Shown here one piece after another: positions 32,763 to 42,892 of a stretch of 64,000 bases of DNA. The notes under the pieces were generated by a model. The model saw only the letters and a program-made list of their open reading frames with translations. It ran no database searches and was not told the origin of the DNA. The number at the start of each line of letters is the position of its first letter. Positions within the stretch are counted from its first letter, which is position 1. Source of the DNA: CAIQQQ01 sp040399685 (GTDB lineage Bacteria > Pseudomonadota > Alphaproteobacteria > Acetobacterales > Acetobacteraceae); contig JBBART010000025.1 in NCBI GenBank assembly GCA_040399685.1, forward strand, positions 1 through 64,000, in the 5' to 3' direction. The position numbers and the translations under genes were made by a program.

Positions 32763-35713
32763 GTCTCGATGTGCCCCACCCGTCGAATGAATGCCGCGCG
32801 CACGTCGTGCGCCAGCGTCTCCAGAGTGGCGCGCAGTTCGGCCACGTCAACCACCGCCAGCCCTGCTTCCTGAACCGCCCGCAGCAATGCTGCCGACGCG
32901 GCTTCGGAAAGTTGGATGGGCGGTTTTGCCCCATCGGTCAGGCGCAGGATGCCTTGCACGGTGCGCCAGATGCGGTCGGCACGGACCAGCAGGTTGGCGT
33001 CGGCTGCCGACAGATGGCCGGCATCGCGCAGTCCGGCCACGGCCATGCGCAAAGTGGGAGCCACCGGGCCGTGCAACAATTGCAGGGTCTGGACGATGAA
33101 CTCCACCTCGATCTGGCCGCCCGGTTGCAGCTTCACGTCCCACGGGCCGGATTGCGGCAGGTCGCGCAGCATCCGCGCACGCATCGCGGCCGCGTCATGG
33201 CGCACCTGCGTCTTGTCGCCGCTGGTGATGGCCGTGCGGATGGCCGCCTCGATGCGCAGGCGCAGCCGGGGCGGGCCGGCCACCACCCGCGCACGTGTCA
33301 GGGCCATGCGCTCCCATGTCCAGGCAGCGCCGGCGTGATAGGCTTCGAACGCAGCCAATGAAACCGCCACCGGGCCTTTATTGCCGGAAGGGCGCAGGCG
33401 CATGTCCACCGCATACATCGGCCCCTCCTGATCGGGCGCCGTCAGGCTGGCCACAAAGGCGTGCACGGCGCGGATGAACCACTGGCTGGCCGGCAGGCTG
33501 CGGCCGCCGCCCACGCTGTCGATGGCCGTCTCCGGGCGATCATAGACGAGCATGAGATCGAGATCAGACGCCGCCATCGTCTCCCGCCCTCCCGCCTTGC
33601 CCATCGCCACCACCGCCATGGTGCCGCCGCGCACCCGGCCGTAGCGGCTGGTGAAATCGGCCAGAACGCGCGGCAACAGGGCCGCCAGGGCCGCATCGGC
33701 CAGGGCCGCGCGGCGCAGGCCAGCCTCGTCGGCATCCACCCGGCCTTCCAGCGTGGCCACGCTGATGGCGAAATCGGTCTCGCGCACCGTGGCGCGAATT
33801 GTGGCGATCGATTCTTCCAGCGATGTCGCGTGAACAAGCCGCATGCGCAGGCGGCCAGGGATCGGTGTTGCGTCCATCTCCCCCAGCAGCCCCTCCAGCG
33901 CCGAGGGCGTGCGCGCCAGATGGTCGGCCAGTTGCGGCGACGCGCCCAGCACGTCGGCAATGCGGCCCACCAGATCGAGGTTGCGCTGGAACAGTGACAG
34001 CAGCTGCACCCCGGCCGGCAGCCGTTCGAGGAAGGTGGCAAAGCGCATGAAGGCCGCATCCGGCTGCTTCTGCCGCGCCAGGGCGTCCAGCAGACGGGGC
34101 AGCATCGAACCGAGCAGATCACGCGCCCGATGCGAGCGCAGCGCCCGCACCCGTCCGGCCTGCCAGCCAGACACCGCGTGGGCAATGCGGTCCGGATATG
34201 CAAAGCCCATCGCCCCCAGGGCCTCCAGCGTGGCCGGATTCGGATCCACGCCGCTGAAATCGAGCGTCACGTCGGTAGCGCCCCCCCCTGGCACAGCATC
34301 AAACACGTCCTGATAGCGCACGCACACCCGACCCAACTCGCGCAGCAAGGCATCGGCAAAGGCGGCTGCGGTCCCGTATCCCATGAACAGGGCGAAGGAT
34401 TCGAGCTGGGCTGCTGTCTCCGGCAGCGTGTGCGTCTGGCGGTCGGCCACCATTTGCAGGCGATGCTCAACCGCCCGCAGGAACCGATAGGCACGCGCCA
34501 ACTCGGTGGCGGCGGCCTGTTTCACATGCCCGGCGCGCACCAGCAGGCGCAGCGCCACCAAGGTGCGCGGCTCGCGCAGCACCGGGTCCCGCCCGCCCCA
34601 CACCAGTTGCAGGGTCTGCACCATGAACTCGATCTCGCGGATGCCGCCCTGCCCCAGCTTCACATTATGGCCGGCAATGCGCGCCACCGGGTCGGCCGCC
34701 TGGGTCAGCGCGGTTTTCTTGTGCGCGTCGATCCGCCGCTTCATGGCGTGAATATCGGCCACCGCCGCGAAATCCAGATGCCGGCGCCAGATGAACGGAC
34801 GAATGGCATCAAGGAACCCCCGCCCCATCGCGATGTCACCCGCGACAGGTCGGGCCTTGAGCATCGCCGCCCGCTCCCAATTCTGGCCCATGCTTTCGTA
34901 ATAGATGATCGCCGCGTGCAGGCTGACACTGGGCGGGGTAGCCGCGGGGTCCGGTCGCAGCCGCAAATCGGTGCGAAACACGTATCCATCCGCGTCGCGC
35001 GCCTCCATCAGCGTGACAAGCCCGCGCGACATTCTGCTAAACCAACTTGAACATTGGTCGCCCCGATAGATTCCGGCGTCAGGATCATGCAGGAGAACGA
35101 GATCCACATCGCTCGAATAGTTCAACTCGCCGGCACCCAGCTTGCCCATGGCCAGAACCACGAACCCGCAGCCGATTTCGGGATTGGCCGGGTCCGGCAG
35201 CACCAGATCGCCGTTGTCATGCCCGGCGCGCAGCAGATGTGCTACCGACAGGCGCAGCGTGATGTCCGCCAAGGCGGACAGGGTTTCGCAGACCTGATCC
35301 AGCGTCCAGATGCCGCCGATATCGGCAATGGCGGTGGCGAGGGCGATTTGCCGCTTGGCCTCGCGCATCTGGTGCGCCAGCTTCGACTGCGATCCATTGG
35401 GCGGGATGGCCGAAAGAATCGCCATTGCCTTGGCAACCACAGCAGCCGGGCCGGATTGCACCAGCAGGCGAACACATGGCGCCTCCCGGAGGGCGAGATC
35501 GGCAAGATAAGGACTGTTACCACCCAGCGCCTCGAGCATGGCCCGTGCCGCGCCGCCGGTCAGGCGGTCTTCGCTCGCGCCGCCGGCCAGGCGGGCTTCG
35601 GGCGCGCCGATGGCGGCAAATCGCTCCAGCAGCCGCTCGGCGGCGCCTGGGTTGGCGGGAATCGGCCAGAGTGTCGGCAGCTTGAATCGTTCGGTGGCGG
35701 TCTTTGTGCGCAT
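32759..35713 (-). CDS. glnE: Bifunctional glutamine synthetase adenylyltransferase/deadenylase
   Basis: GlnE attaches and removes AMP on glutamine synthetase in response to PII, controlling nitrogen assimilation. The 984-aa protein has two nucleotidyltransferase domains. The N-terminal deadenylase has GAGELNYSSDVDLVLLHD and the C-terminal adenylylase has GRETMAASDLDLMLVYD. Each is followed by a helical domain; GGIREIEFMVQTLQLVWGG and GGQIEVEFIVQTLQLLHG repeat the internal duplication. The ATG at 35713 is favoured over longer readings that run into the divergent gene, whose start is only 14 bp away. Confidence 0.95.
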   Translation of the reverse strand: MRTKTATERFKLPTLWPIPANPGAAERLLERFAAIGAPEARLAGGASEDRLTGGAARAMLEALGGNSPYLADLALREAPCVRLLVQSGPAAVVAKAMAILSAIPPNGSQSKLAHQMREAKRQIALATAIADIGGIWTLDQVCETLSALADITLRLSVAHLLRAGHDNGDLVLPDPANPEIGCGFVVLAMGKLGAGELNYSSDVDLVLLHDPDAGIYRGDQCSSWFSRMSRGLVTLMEARDADGYVFRTDLRLRPDPAATPPSVSLHAAIIYYESMGQNWERAAMLKARPVAGDIAMGRGFLDAIRPFIWRRHLDFAAVADIHAMKRRIDAHKKTALTQAADPVARIAGHNVKLGQGGIREIEFMVQTLQLVWGGRDPVLREPRTLVALRLLVRAGHVKQAAATELARAYRFLRAVEHRLQMVADRQTHTLPETAAQLESFALFMGYGTAAAFADALLRELGRVCVRYQDVFDAVPGGGATDVTLDFSGVDPNPATLEALGAMGFAYPDRIAHAVSGWQAGRVRALRSHRARDLLGSMLPRLLDALARQKQPDAAFMRFATFLERLPAGVQLLSLFQRNLDLVGRIADVLGASPQLADHLARTPSALEGLLGEMDATPIPGRLRMRLVHATSLEESIATIRATVRETDFAISVATLEGRVDADEAGLRRAALADAALAALLPRVLADFTSRYGRVRGGTMAVVAMGKAGGRETMAASDLDLMLVYDRPETAIDSVGGGRSLPASQWFIRAVHAFVASLTAPDQEGPMYAVDMRLRPSGNKGPVAVSLAAFEAYHAGAAWTWERMALTRARVVAGPPRLRLRIEAAIRTAITSGDKTQVRHDAAAMRARMLRDLPQSGPWDVKLQPGGQIEVEFIVQTLQLLHGPVAPTLRMAVAGLRDAGHLSAADANLLVRADRIWRTVQGILRLTDGAKPPIQLSEAASAALLRAVQEAGLAVVDVAELRATLETLAHDVRAAFIRRVGHIET

Positions 35714-35727
35714 GGCGCAGGCTGGCC

Positions 35728-38700
35728 ATGAGCATCCCCGCCGGTCAAGCCGCCCGCGACGGCGCCCTGAAGGCCGCAACCGGCGCCGGGCGCGTGGCGC
35801 ATCGCCTGATGCAGGTGATGCTGGCGCTGCTGATCGTGATCTGCATCGCCGTGGGGGCGCTCGCGATCCGGCTGGCGCAAGGGCCGCTGGATGTGGCCTG
35901 GCTCGCCAGACGGATCACCCAGAATGTCACGCTGGGCTCGGACGTCACGTTCGGCCGGGCCACGATTGCATGGCAGGGCCTGCATCGCGGCATCGACAGC
36001 ACGGTCGATCTCGCGCTGGACGATGTGCGAATCACCACCACGGACGGCGAGCATCTTGTGCAGGTGCCGCACGCCACCGCCTCGCTGGGCGCAGGCGCGT
36101 TGCTGCGCGGTCGTCTGGCGCCACATGACGTGATGCTGCAAGGCGTGCAAGTGGCGCTGCGCCGCTCAGCAAGCGGCGCGGTCATGCTCGATATCGGGCC
36201 GCAGGCCGTCACCGAAGCGGCGCCTTCCAAAACCCATTCGATGCTGGCGCAACTGAACCGGGTCCAGATCACCGATTCCACCATCAACGTCGATGACCAG
36301 CAACTGGGCGTGCCCTGGTCGGTGCGGGACCTGACCGTTGATCTCAATCGGGCCGGGGTGGATGCCGCCCATGGCACGGCGCATGCGGCAATCGCCATGG
36401 GCGGCGAGACGCTGACGGTGGATGCCAGGCTGGCGTTGCTGCCGCAGGCCGGCGGCATGACCATCGCCGCCTCCATCAGCCCTTTCGTGCCGGCGCGACT
36501 TGCCATGCTGGCCCCGGCCCTGGCGCCGCTCGCGGCCCTCGATGCACCGCTGCATCTGTCGGCCGATATGGCGCTGGACGACACCGCCGCCTTCCGCGGC
36601 GCCACCATCAAGGCCTCGGTGGAGGCCGGCATGGTGCATGCGGGCGACGGCACCGTGCCGATCCGCGCCGCCACCATCTCAGCCGACATCACCCAGGCCC
36701 ATCTCGATCTGCGCCTGGAGCCATTGTTGCTGCAACCGCGTGACGAGGCGCCGCTGACCACCGTGACCGCCCATGTCACCGCCAGCCGCGCCAACGGCAA
36801 GGTGGACGCCCATGCCGTGGTGGACATCGACCAGGTGGCGTTCTCGGATCTGTCGGTGCTGTGGCCAGCGGGGGTAGGTGGCCCTGGCACGCGCCCCTGG
36901 ATCATCGAGAACCTCACCGCCGGTCTCGCCAAAGGCGGCCATGCGGAGGTGACATTGACCGCGCCGGAGGATTTCTCGGACGCCACCGTGACACGCCTGG
37001 TCGGCGGCATGGACGGTGTCGACGTCACCGGCCATTGGCTGCGCCCGGTGCCGCCGATCGAGCACGGCATGGCGAAAGTGGTGTTCGTGGACCCGGACAC
37101 CATGGACATCATCATCTCAGAGGGCCGGCAGGCCGGCACCCAACTCACCCTGCGGCCCAGTCGCGTCCGCCTGACGGGCCTGGCCGGCCATGACCAGTTC
37201 ATCGCCATCACCGGCGACATGGGCGGACCGTTGGCCGACCTGCTGACCCTGCTGCGCCAGCCGCGCATCCGCATGCTGGACCGCCGGCCGATGGATCTGC
37301 GTGAGCCACGCGGTGCTGTGGTCGGCCAGTTGACCGTCAATTTTCCGCTGAAGACCGATCTCGATATGGACGTCGTGGCCATTCACGCGGTGGGCAAGCT
37401 GACCGACGGTCACCTGACCGGCATCGCGGTCGGGCGGGATATCGACCGCGCGATGCTGGCGTTCGACGTGAGCAATGACGGGCTGAAGATCACCGGCCCG
37501 GCCGAGGTTGCCAAGATCCCCGCCCAACTCAAGGTCCACATGGATTTCAGGCCCGGCGGCCCCACCCAGGTGATGCAGCGCGTGAGCCTTGCCGCCACTG
37601 TCACGCCGAAGCAATTGACCAGCGCCGGGCTGGACACCGCGGGCGTGATGTCTGGTGCGATCGGCGTGCAGCTGGATTATTTGGACCGGCGCGACTCCAC
37701 CGGCGATGTGCGGATCACCGCCGACATCACAGGCGCGGGCGTCGACGGCGGGCGCCTGCCGTGGCGCAAGACCGCGGGCAGCGCCGGTATCGTGGAGGCG
37801 CATGTGCTGCTCAAGGGCGGCAAGATCTCCGGCATCGACCGCGTGCGCGCCGAAGCGCCCGGGCTGTCCATCCTGGCCGACGCCGACACCACCGGCAGCA
37901 ACCCCAAAACAGTGCGCCTACAGCGGTTGATCATCGGCGAGACCACCAACGTGACCGGCGAGTTGCGATTCCCCGACCGGATTGGCCAGCCCTATGTGGG
38001 CACGATCAGTGGCCCCTCGCTGGATCTGTCGCGCGAATTCGACCGCAAAGCCGAGGCCAGCGCCAAGAAACCCGCCGATACGAGCGGCCCTGTGTTCCGG
38101 CTGGACGCACGGCTGGACCGGGTGCTGCTGGCCCATGACAAATCGTTCAGCAACGTGACGGCACATGTCGAGAACAACGGCGATCTGACCACCAGCGCAC
38201 GGCTTTCGGCCAGTGTTGGCGGCGCTGCTCTGAACATGTCCATCACCCCGGCGCCTGGCGGGCGCAGGCTTGTCGCCGATGCACAGGATGCCGGCGCCAT
38301 GTTGCGGGCGTTGGACATCATCCAGAGCATGGCCGGCGGCCAACTGCGCGTGACCGGAGGCTATGACGACACCACCCCAGCCCATGCCCTGCGCGGCACA
38401 GCGCAGATCAGCGATTTCCGTATCCGCAACGCGCCGTCGATCGGCCGCATTTTGCAGGCGATGTCGCTGTATGGACTGGTGGAACTCGTGCAGGGGCCCG
38501 GACTGGGCTTTACCAGCATGGTGGCGCCGTTCGAGATGCAGAACGAGGTGCTGACCCTGAACGACGCCCGCGCCTACAGTGCCTCGCTCGGCATCACCGC
38601 CAAGGGCCGGATCGATCTGGCGCGTTCGACGGCGGATATGGAAGGCACGGTCATCCCGGCCTATTTCTTCAACTCGCTGCTTGGCCGCGTGCCGGTGCTG

Positions 38701-38901
38701 GGGCGGCTGTTCGCGCCGGAAAAGGGCGGCGGCGTGTTCGCCGCCACCTACAGCGTGCGCGGCCCGCTGGAGGATCCGTCGGTGTCGGTCAACCCGCTGG
38801 CAGCGCTGACGCCGGGGTTTCTGCGCGGATTTTTCGATATTTTCGACAGCAACACGCCACCGGCTGCGACAACCCCGACGTTCAAGGAGCCGCAGCGCTA
38901 G
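35728..38901 (+). CDS. AsmA/YhdP-like large inner-membrane-anchored protein (DUF3971)
   Basis: The 1057-aa protein has one N-terminal membrane helix (about residues 28-47) and a long periplasmic part rich in beta-strand repeats. It has the DUF3971-type N-terminal region (RLAQGPLDVAWLARRI) and an AsmA-like C-terminus (DFRIRNAPSIGRILQAMSL, YSVRGPLEDPSVSVNPLAA). Relatives such as YhdP and TamB form bridges thought to move phospholipid to the outer membrane; that role is inferred here. The ATG at 35728 is divergent from glnE with 14 bp between start codons. It is followed by the dehalogenase gene. Confidence 0.84.
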   Translation: MSIPAGQAARDGALKAATGAGRVAHRLMQVMLALLIVICIAVGALAIRLAQGPLDVAWLARRITQNVTLGSDVTFGRATIAWQGLHRGIDSTVDLALDDVRITTTDGEHLVQVPHATASLGAGALLRGRLAPHDVMLQGVQVALRRSASGAVMLDIGPQAVTEAAPSKTHSMLAQLNRVQITDSTINVDDQQLGVPWSVRDLTVDLNRAGVDAAHGTAHAAIAMGGETLTVDARLALLPQAGGMTIAASISPFVPARLAMLAPALAPLAALDAPLHLSADMALDDTAAFRGATIKASVEAGMVHAGDGTVPIRAATISADITQAHLDLRLEPLLLQPRDEAPLTTVTAHVTASRANGKVDAHAVVDIDQVAFSDLSVLWPAGVGGPGTRPWIIENLTAGLAKGGHAEVTLTAPEDFSDATVTRLVGGMDGVDVTGHWLRPVPPIEHGMAKVVFVDPDTMDIIISEGRQAGTQLTLRPSRVRLTGLAGHDQFIAITGDMGGPLADLLTLLRQPRIRMLDRRPMDLREPRGAVVGQLTVNFPLKTDLDMDVVAIHAVGKLTDGHLTGIAVGRDIDRAMLAFDVSNDGLKITGPAEVAKIPAQLKVHMDFRPGGPTQVMQRVSLAATVTPKQLTSAGLDTAGVMSGAIGVQLDYLDRRDSTGDVRITADITGAGVDGGRLPWRKTAGSAGIVEAHVLLKGGKISGIDRVRAEAPGLSILADADTTGSNPKTVRLQRLIIGETTNVTGELRFPDRIGQPYVGTISGPSLDLSREFDRKAEASAKKPADTSGPVFRLDARLDRVLLAHDKSFSNVTAHVENNGDLTTSARLSASVGGAALNMSITPAPGGRRLVADAQDAGAMLRALDIIQSMAGGQLRVTGGYDDTTPAHALRGTAQISDFRIRNAPSIGRILQAMSLYGLVELVQGPGLGFTSMVAPFEMQNEVLTLNDARAYSASLGITAKGRIDLARSTADMEGTVIPAYFFNSLLGRVPVLGRLFAPEKGGGVFAATYSVRGPLEDPSVSVNPLAALTPGFLRGFFDIFDSNTPPAATTPTFKEPQR

Positions 38902-38962
38902 CCGGGTTGCCCCGCGTCGTCATGGCAGGCACATTTGCCAAAAGCGCAAAAAGGCCAAAGCC

Positions 38963-39670
38963 ATGCACGACGTCAAAGCCATCCTGTTCGACACTTTCGG
39001 CTCGGTTGTGGATTGGCGCAGCAGCGTCATCGCCGAACTCTCGCAATTCGGCGCCGCGCGCGGACTGGAAGCGGACTGGACGGCGTTCGCCGATGCCTGG
39101 CGCGGCGCCTACAAGCCATCAATGGACCGGGTGCGCACCGGAGCACGGCCCTGGACGATCCTGGATGTGCTGCACCGGGAATCGCTGGACACGCTGCTGG
39201 CCCAGTTCGGCATCGCCGGCCTTGATGAGGCAGACCGTGACCACCTCACCCGGATCTGGCACAGGCTGCACCCGTGGCCCGATTCAGTGGCCGGTCTTAC
39301 CCGCCTGAAACAGCATTACATCATCGCGCCCCTGTCCAACGGCAACGTGGCGCTGCTGGTCAATCTGGCCAAAGCGGCGGGATTGCCGTGGGACATGGTG
39401 TTCGGCTCGGAAATCCCGCGCGCCTACAAGCCCGATCCGGCGGTGTATCTGGGCGCCTGCGCGATGCTGGGCCTCCAGCCGGGCCAGGTGATGATGGCCG
39501 CCGCCCACAATTACGACCTGGCGGCCGCCCGCGCGCTGGGGATGAAAACCGGCTTCTTCGCACGCCCCACCGAATACGGTCCGGGCCAGACGAAGGACGT
39601 GAAGGCCGACAGCGACTGGACGGTGGTTGCCACCGATATCGAGGATCTGGCGCGCCAGATGGGCGCCTGA
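38963..39670 (+). CDS. Haloacid dehalogenase, type II
   Basis: A 235-aa L-2-haloacid dehalogenase-type HAD hydrolase. Its nucleophile Asp10 is in ILFDTFGSVVDWR, the Ser/Asn motif is in APLSNGNVALL, the Lys is in PRAYKPDPAVYL, and the last motif is in AAAHNYDLAAARALGMKTGF. This set of motifs matches type II enzymes, which replace the halogen of 2-haloalkanoates by hydroxyl, rather than phosphatases. The real substrate may be different. AAGG precedes the ATG. A strong hairpin follows the stop. Confidence 0.88.
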   Translation: MHDVKAILFDTFGSVVDWRSSVIAELSQFGAARGLEADWTAFADAWRGAYKPSMDRVRTGARPWTILDVLHRESLDTLLAQFGIAGLDEADRDHLTRIWHRLHPWPDSVAGLTRLKQHYIIAPLSNGNVALLVNLAKAAGLPWDMVFGSEIPRAYKPDPAVYLGACAMLGLQPGQVMMAAAHNYDLAAARALGMKTGFFARPTEYGPGQTKDVKADSDWTVVATDIEDLARQMGA

Positions 39671-39697
39671 TTCAACTCTGAGCCAAGACGACGCAAA

Positions 39698-39723
39698 GTG
39701 CCGGGGTGCTGACACCCCGGCAC
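39698..39723. terminator. Perfect hairpin between dehalogenase and livM
   Basis: GTGCCGGGGTG, a CTGA loop and the perfect complement CACCCCGGCAC, in the 60-bp gap of a convergent pair. It is very GC-rich and lacks a long T-run. Probably a bidirectional terminator. Confidence 0.6.
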
Positions 39724-39730
39724 CGATGCC

Positions 39731-40666
39731 TCAAAGAGCGACTTTCAGCTTCGCCCCAAGTTCGCCGATCAGACCACGGCGGAAGGCCATGACACACAGC
39801 ACGAAGATGGCGCCCTGGGTGACCGTGACCCATGAGCCGAACGGGCTGAGATAGAACTCCAGCGTGTTGATGATCACAGCGCCGATCACCGGCCCGAAAA
39901 TGGTGCCCAGGCCGCCCAGCAGGGTGGTGAGCACAATTTCACCGGAAGCCTGCCACGTGACATCGGTCAGCGTGGCGATGCCGAACACCAGCGACTTCAT
40001 GCCGCCGGCAGCACCCGCGATGAACGTGGACAGCACGAAGGCGATCAGCTTGTAGTCATCCACCCGATAGCCGAGCGAGATGGCGCGGGGTTCGTTTTCA
40101 CGGATGGCCTTCAGCACCTGGCCGAACGGCGAGTGAATGATCCGGAAGATCAGCAGGAATCCGATCACGAACACACCGGCCGTCATCCAATAGATCGCCA
40201 TGTCGCTCTGCATCGAGATAAAGCCCAGCAGGGGCGCGCGCGGCACCTGCTGGATGCCGTCCTCGCCGCCGGTGAAGGCCAGCTGGGTGCAGAGGAAGTA
40301 GGTGAACTGGGCCAGGGCCAGCGTGATCATCGAGAAATAGATGCCCTGCCGGCGAATGGCGATCAGGCCGAACACCGATCCGAGCACCGCCCCGGTGAAG
40401 CCGCCGGCCAGAACGCAGAGTTCCGCCGAGAAGCCCCATGTTTTCGCGGCATAGGCGCTGACATAGGCGCCCATGCCGAAATACGCGGCGTGGCCAAACG
40501 ACAGCAGACCAACATAGCCGATCAGCAGGTTGAAGGCGCATGCGAACAGCGCGAAGCACAGCACCTTCATCAGGAAAACCGGATAGACCATCATCGGTGC
40601 GATGACGATGACCGCCAGCATGACCACGAACGCGGCCAGCTGGGAGCGTGTGAAACCCCAGATCAT
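39731..40666 (-). CDS. livM: Branched-chain amino acid-type ABC transporter permease LivM
   Basis: The 311-aa inner-membrane permease has the LivM pattern: FACAFNLLIGYVGLLSFGHAAYFG near the start, IRRQGIYFSMITLALAQ, and the EAA-like loop IHSPFGQVLKAIRENEPRAISLGY that contacts the ATPase. It then has LLGGLGTIFGPVIGAVIINTLE. The ATG at 40666 shares one base with the livH stop. It is the last gene of the liv operon on the minus strand. Confidence 0.93.
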   Translation of the reverse strand: MIWGFTRSQLAAFVVMLAVIVIAPMMVYPVFLMKVLCFALFACAFNLLIGYVGLLSFGHAAYFGMGAYVSAYAAKTWGFSAELCVLAGGFTGAVLGSVFGLIAIRRQGIYFSMITLALAQFTYFLCTQLAFTGGEDGIQQVPRAPLLGFISMQSDMAIYWMTAGVFVIGFLLIFRIIHSPFGQVLKAIRENEPRAISLGYRVDDYKLIAFVLSTFIAGAAGGMKSLVFGIATLTDVTWQASGEIVLTTLLGGLGTIFGPVIGAVIINTLEFYLSPFGSWVTVTQGAIFVLCVMAFRRGLIGELGAKLKVAL

Positions 40667-41553
40667 CAGGTGGCCTTTCCGAACAGGCCCGCGGGGCGGG
40701 TGAGCAGGACGATAATCATCAGCACGAACACGACCACGCCAGATCCTTGGGGATAGAGATATTTGGTGAAGCCTTCGAGCAGGCCGAGCCCAAACCCGGT
40801 GAGGATGGACCCCAGGATGGACCCCATGCCGCCGATCACCACCACGGCAAAGACGATGATGATGACGTTGCTGCCCATGTTCGGGTTCACCGAATAGACC
40901 GGCGCCGCCATCACGCCGGCAAACGCCGCCAAGGCCACGCCGGCGCCGTAGGTCAACGTTATCAGTCGCGGCACGTTCACACCGAAGGACTGCACCAGCG
41001 CCGCGTTCTCGGTAGCCGCGCGCAGGGTGGCGCCGATCGAGGTTTTCTCCAGCACCAGCCAGGTGGAGATGCACACCACGAACGACGCCACAACCACCCA
41101 GACCCGATAGGTCGGCATGATCATGAAGCCGAGGCGGGTGGCGCCCCGCAGCGATTCCGGCACGGCATAGGCCATGCCCGAGCTGCCGAACTCGTTGCGC
41201 GACAGGCCCTCGACGATCAGCGCGATGCCGAAGGTGAGCAGCAGGCCATACAGATGATCGAGCTTGTAGAGCTTGCTGATGAACAGCTTCTCCAGAACGA
41301 TGCCGAAGGCGCCTACAATCAGCGGGGCCAGGATCAGCGAGGGCCAGTAGCCAATGCCCAGATGGTTGAGCAGGACCCAGGACACCACGGCGCCCAGCAT
41401 ATACAGCGCGCCATGGGCAAAGTTGATGATGTTGAGCAGGCCGAAAATCACGGCCAAACCCAAGGACAGCAACGCGTAGAACGCTCCATTGATCAGGCCG
41501 AGCAGGCTCTGCGCAAGGAGCGGTCCGATATTGTAGCCAAGTACCATCAACAT
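40666..41553 (-). CDS. livH: Branched-chain amino acid-type ABC transporter permease LivH
   Basis: The 295-aa permease shows the LivH signatures LLGLINGAFYALLSLGLAVIFG, IINFAHGALYMLGA, GATLRAATENAALVQSFGVNV (coupling helix) and IGGMGSILGSILTGFGLGL. It pairs with LivM to form the channel. Two ATGs, at 41553 and 41547, can start it. It lies 69 bp downstream of a binding-protein gene. Confidence 0.93.
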   Translation of the reverse strand: MLMVLGYNIGPLLAQSLLGLINGAFYALLSLGLAVIFGLLNIINFAHGALYMLGAVVSWVLLNHLGIGYWPSLILAPLIVGAFGIVLEKLFISKLYKLDHLYGLLLTFGIALIVEGLSRNEFGSSGMAYAVPESLRGATRLGFMIMPTYRVWVVVASFVVCISTWLVLEKTSIGATLRAATENAALVQSFGVNVPRLITLTYGAGVALAAFAGVMAAPVYSVNPNMGSNVIIIVFAVVVIGGMGSILGSILTGFGLGLLEGFTKYLYPQGSGVVVFVLMIIVLLTRPAGLFGKAT

Positions 41554-41622
41554 GCATCAGTCCTTGGTTGGTGCCGGCCCGAGAAACTCGGGCCGGTTAT
41601 CACTTCAGTCGAGATCGGTATT

Positions 41623-42855
41623 TTACGATTTGACGAAGAAGCAGCCACCCTCGCTCAGGGGGCGCCATGCTTCAGTGGCCGGCGTGGTCTGGACGGTCTT
41701 GTAGTAATCCCACTTGCCCTTGCTCTCGGACGGCTTCTTCACCTCGAACAGATAGGACGGGAACAGCGCGCGACCGTCTTCGCGGATCTGGCCCTTGCCG
41801 AAGCAGTCGTCCTCGGTCGGGATGGACTTCATCGCGTCCACGATGTTCGCGCCCGATGCGCGGGCGGCGGTGACGCCGATCTTGTTCAGCGCCTTCATGA
41901 AGTGCAGCGTGCCGGCATAGCAGCCGGCATGGATCATGTTGGGCCAGTTGTCCGGGCTGCGCGGCTTGAGGCGGTTGGTGAAGGCGCGGGTCTTGTCGTT
42001 GAGATCCCAATAGAAGCTCTCGGTCAGGCGCAGGCCCTGCGCCACGTCCAGCCCCAGCGCGTTGACGTCGGTGATGAACATCAGCATCGCCGCGATCTGC
42101 ATCGTCAGGCCGAATTCCTTGGCCTGCTTGATCGAGTTCACCGTGTCGCCGCCGGCGTTGCAAAGGCCCAGCACCTTCGCGCCCGAGGACTGCGCCTGCA
42201 GCAGGAACGACGAGAAATCGGTGGTGCCTGGGAACGGATAGGGCGAGGCGCCCATCACCTTGCCGCCGGCCGCGTTGACGAAGCTGGTGGTGTCGCGCTG
42301 CAGCTGCTGGCCGAAGGCGTAGTCAGCCGTGATGAAATACCAGGTGTCGCCGCCAGCCTTCACGGTGGCGCCGCCGGTGGACTTCGCCAGCATGTAGGTG
42401 TCGTAGGACCAATGCACGATCGACGGCGCGCACTGCTTGCCCGTGAGATCGGCCGTGGCCGCGCCCACATTGAGATGGACCTTGTTTTTTTCCTTGGCGA
42501 CCGCTGCGACCGCGAGGGCCACGGACGAGGTCGGCACGTCCAGGATCATGTCCACGCCATCGCGGTCATACCACTGGCGGGCCAGGCCCGCGCCGACGTC
42601 TGGCTTGTTCTGGTGATCGCCGTAGATCACTTCAACGGTGTAGCCGTTCGCCAGGGAGGCGAATTCCTCGACCGCGAGCTGGGTGGCGAGGAACGAGGTT
42701 TTGCCGCCGGTGTCGCGATACGGACCCGAGGCGTCGTTCAGAACGCCGATCTTGATGACCGGCTTGCCCTGCGCCCGGGCGCGGGCCAGCGGCAGGGCGG
42801 TTGCGGCAGTGCCGATGGCGGCGGTGCCGAGAAGTGAGCGGCGTGAGATTTCCAT
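41623..42855 (-). CDS. ABC transporter substrate-binding protein, LivK-type (copy 2)
   Basis: The 410-aa periplasmic binding protein (type 1 fold) begins with a twin-arginine-like export signal (ISRRSLLGTAAIG). It is closely related along its whole length to the next upstream gene product. Shared stretches include PFPGTTDFSS, LLQAQSSGAKVLG, IKQAKEFG and KKPSESKG. The pair looks like a tandem duplication. The ligand is unknown; the family binds amino acids, amides, aromatic acids and dicarboxylates. It precedes livH. Confidence 0.9.
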   Translation of the reverse strand: MEISRRSLLGTAAIGTAATALPLARARAQGKPVIKIGVLNDASGPYRDTGGKTSFLATQLAVEEFASLANGYTVEVIYGDHQNKPDVGAGLARQWYDRDGVDMILDVPTSSVALAVAAVAKEKNKVHLNVGAATADLTGKQCAPSIVHWSYDTYMLAKSTGGATVKAGGDTWYFITADYAFGQQLQRDTTSFVNAAGGKVMGASPYPFPGTTDFSSFLLQAQSSGAKVLGLCNAGGDTVNSIKQAKEFGLTMQIAAMLMFITDVNALGLDVAQGLRLTESFYWDLNDKTRAFTNRLKPRSPDNWPNMIHAGCYAGTLHFMKALNKIGVTAARASGANIVDAMKSIPTEDDCFGKGQIREDGRALFPSYLFEVKKPSESKGKWDYYKTVQTTPATEAWRPLSEGGCFFVKS

Positions 42856-42892
42856 GGACGTATCCCTTTGCGGGTTGTTGGCAGGCTTAAAA

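Noticed and set aside
39731..41557. A single 608-codon frame fusing livH and livM
   Set aside because: The first half of this frame is livH read out of frame. The true livH and livM are separate ORFs overlapping by one base, each with full-length family features.
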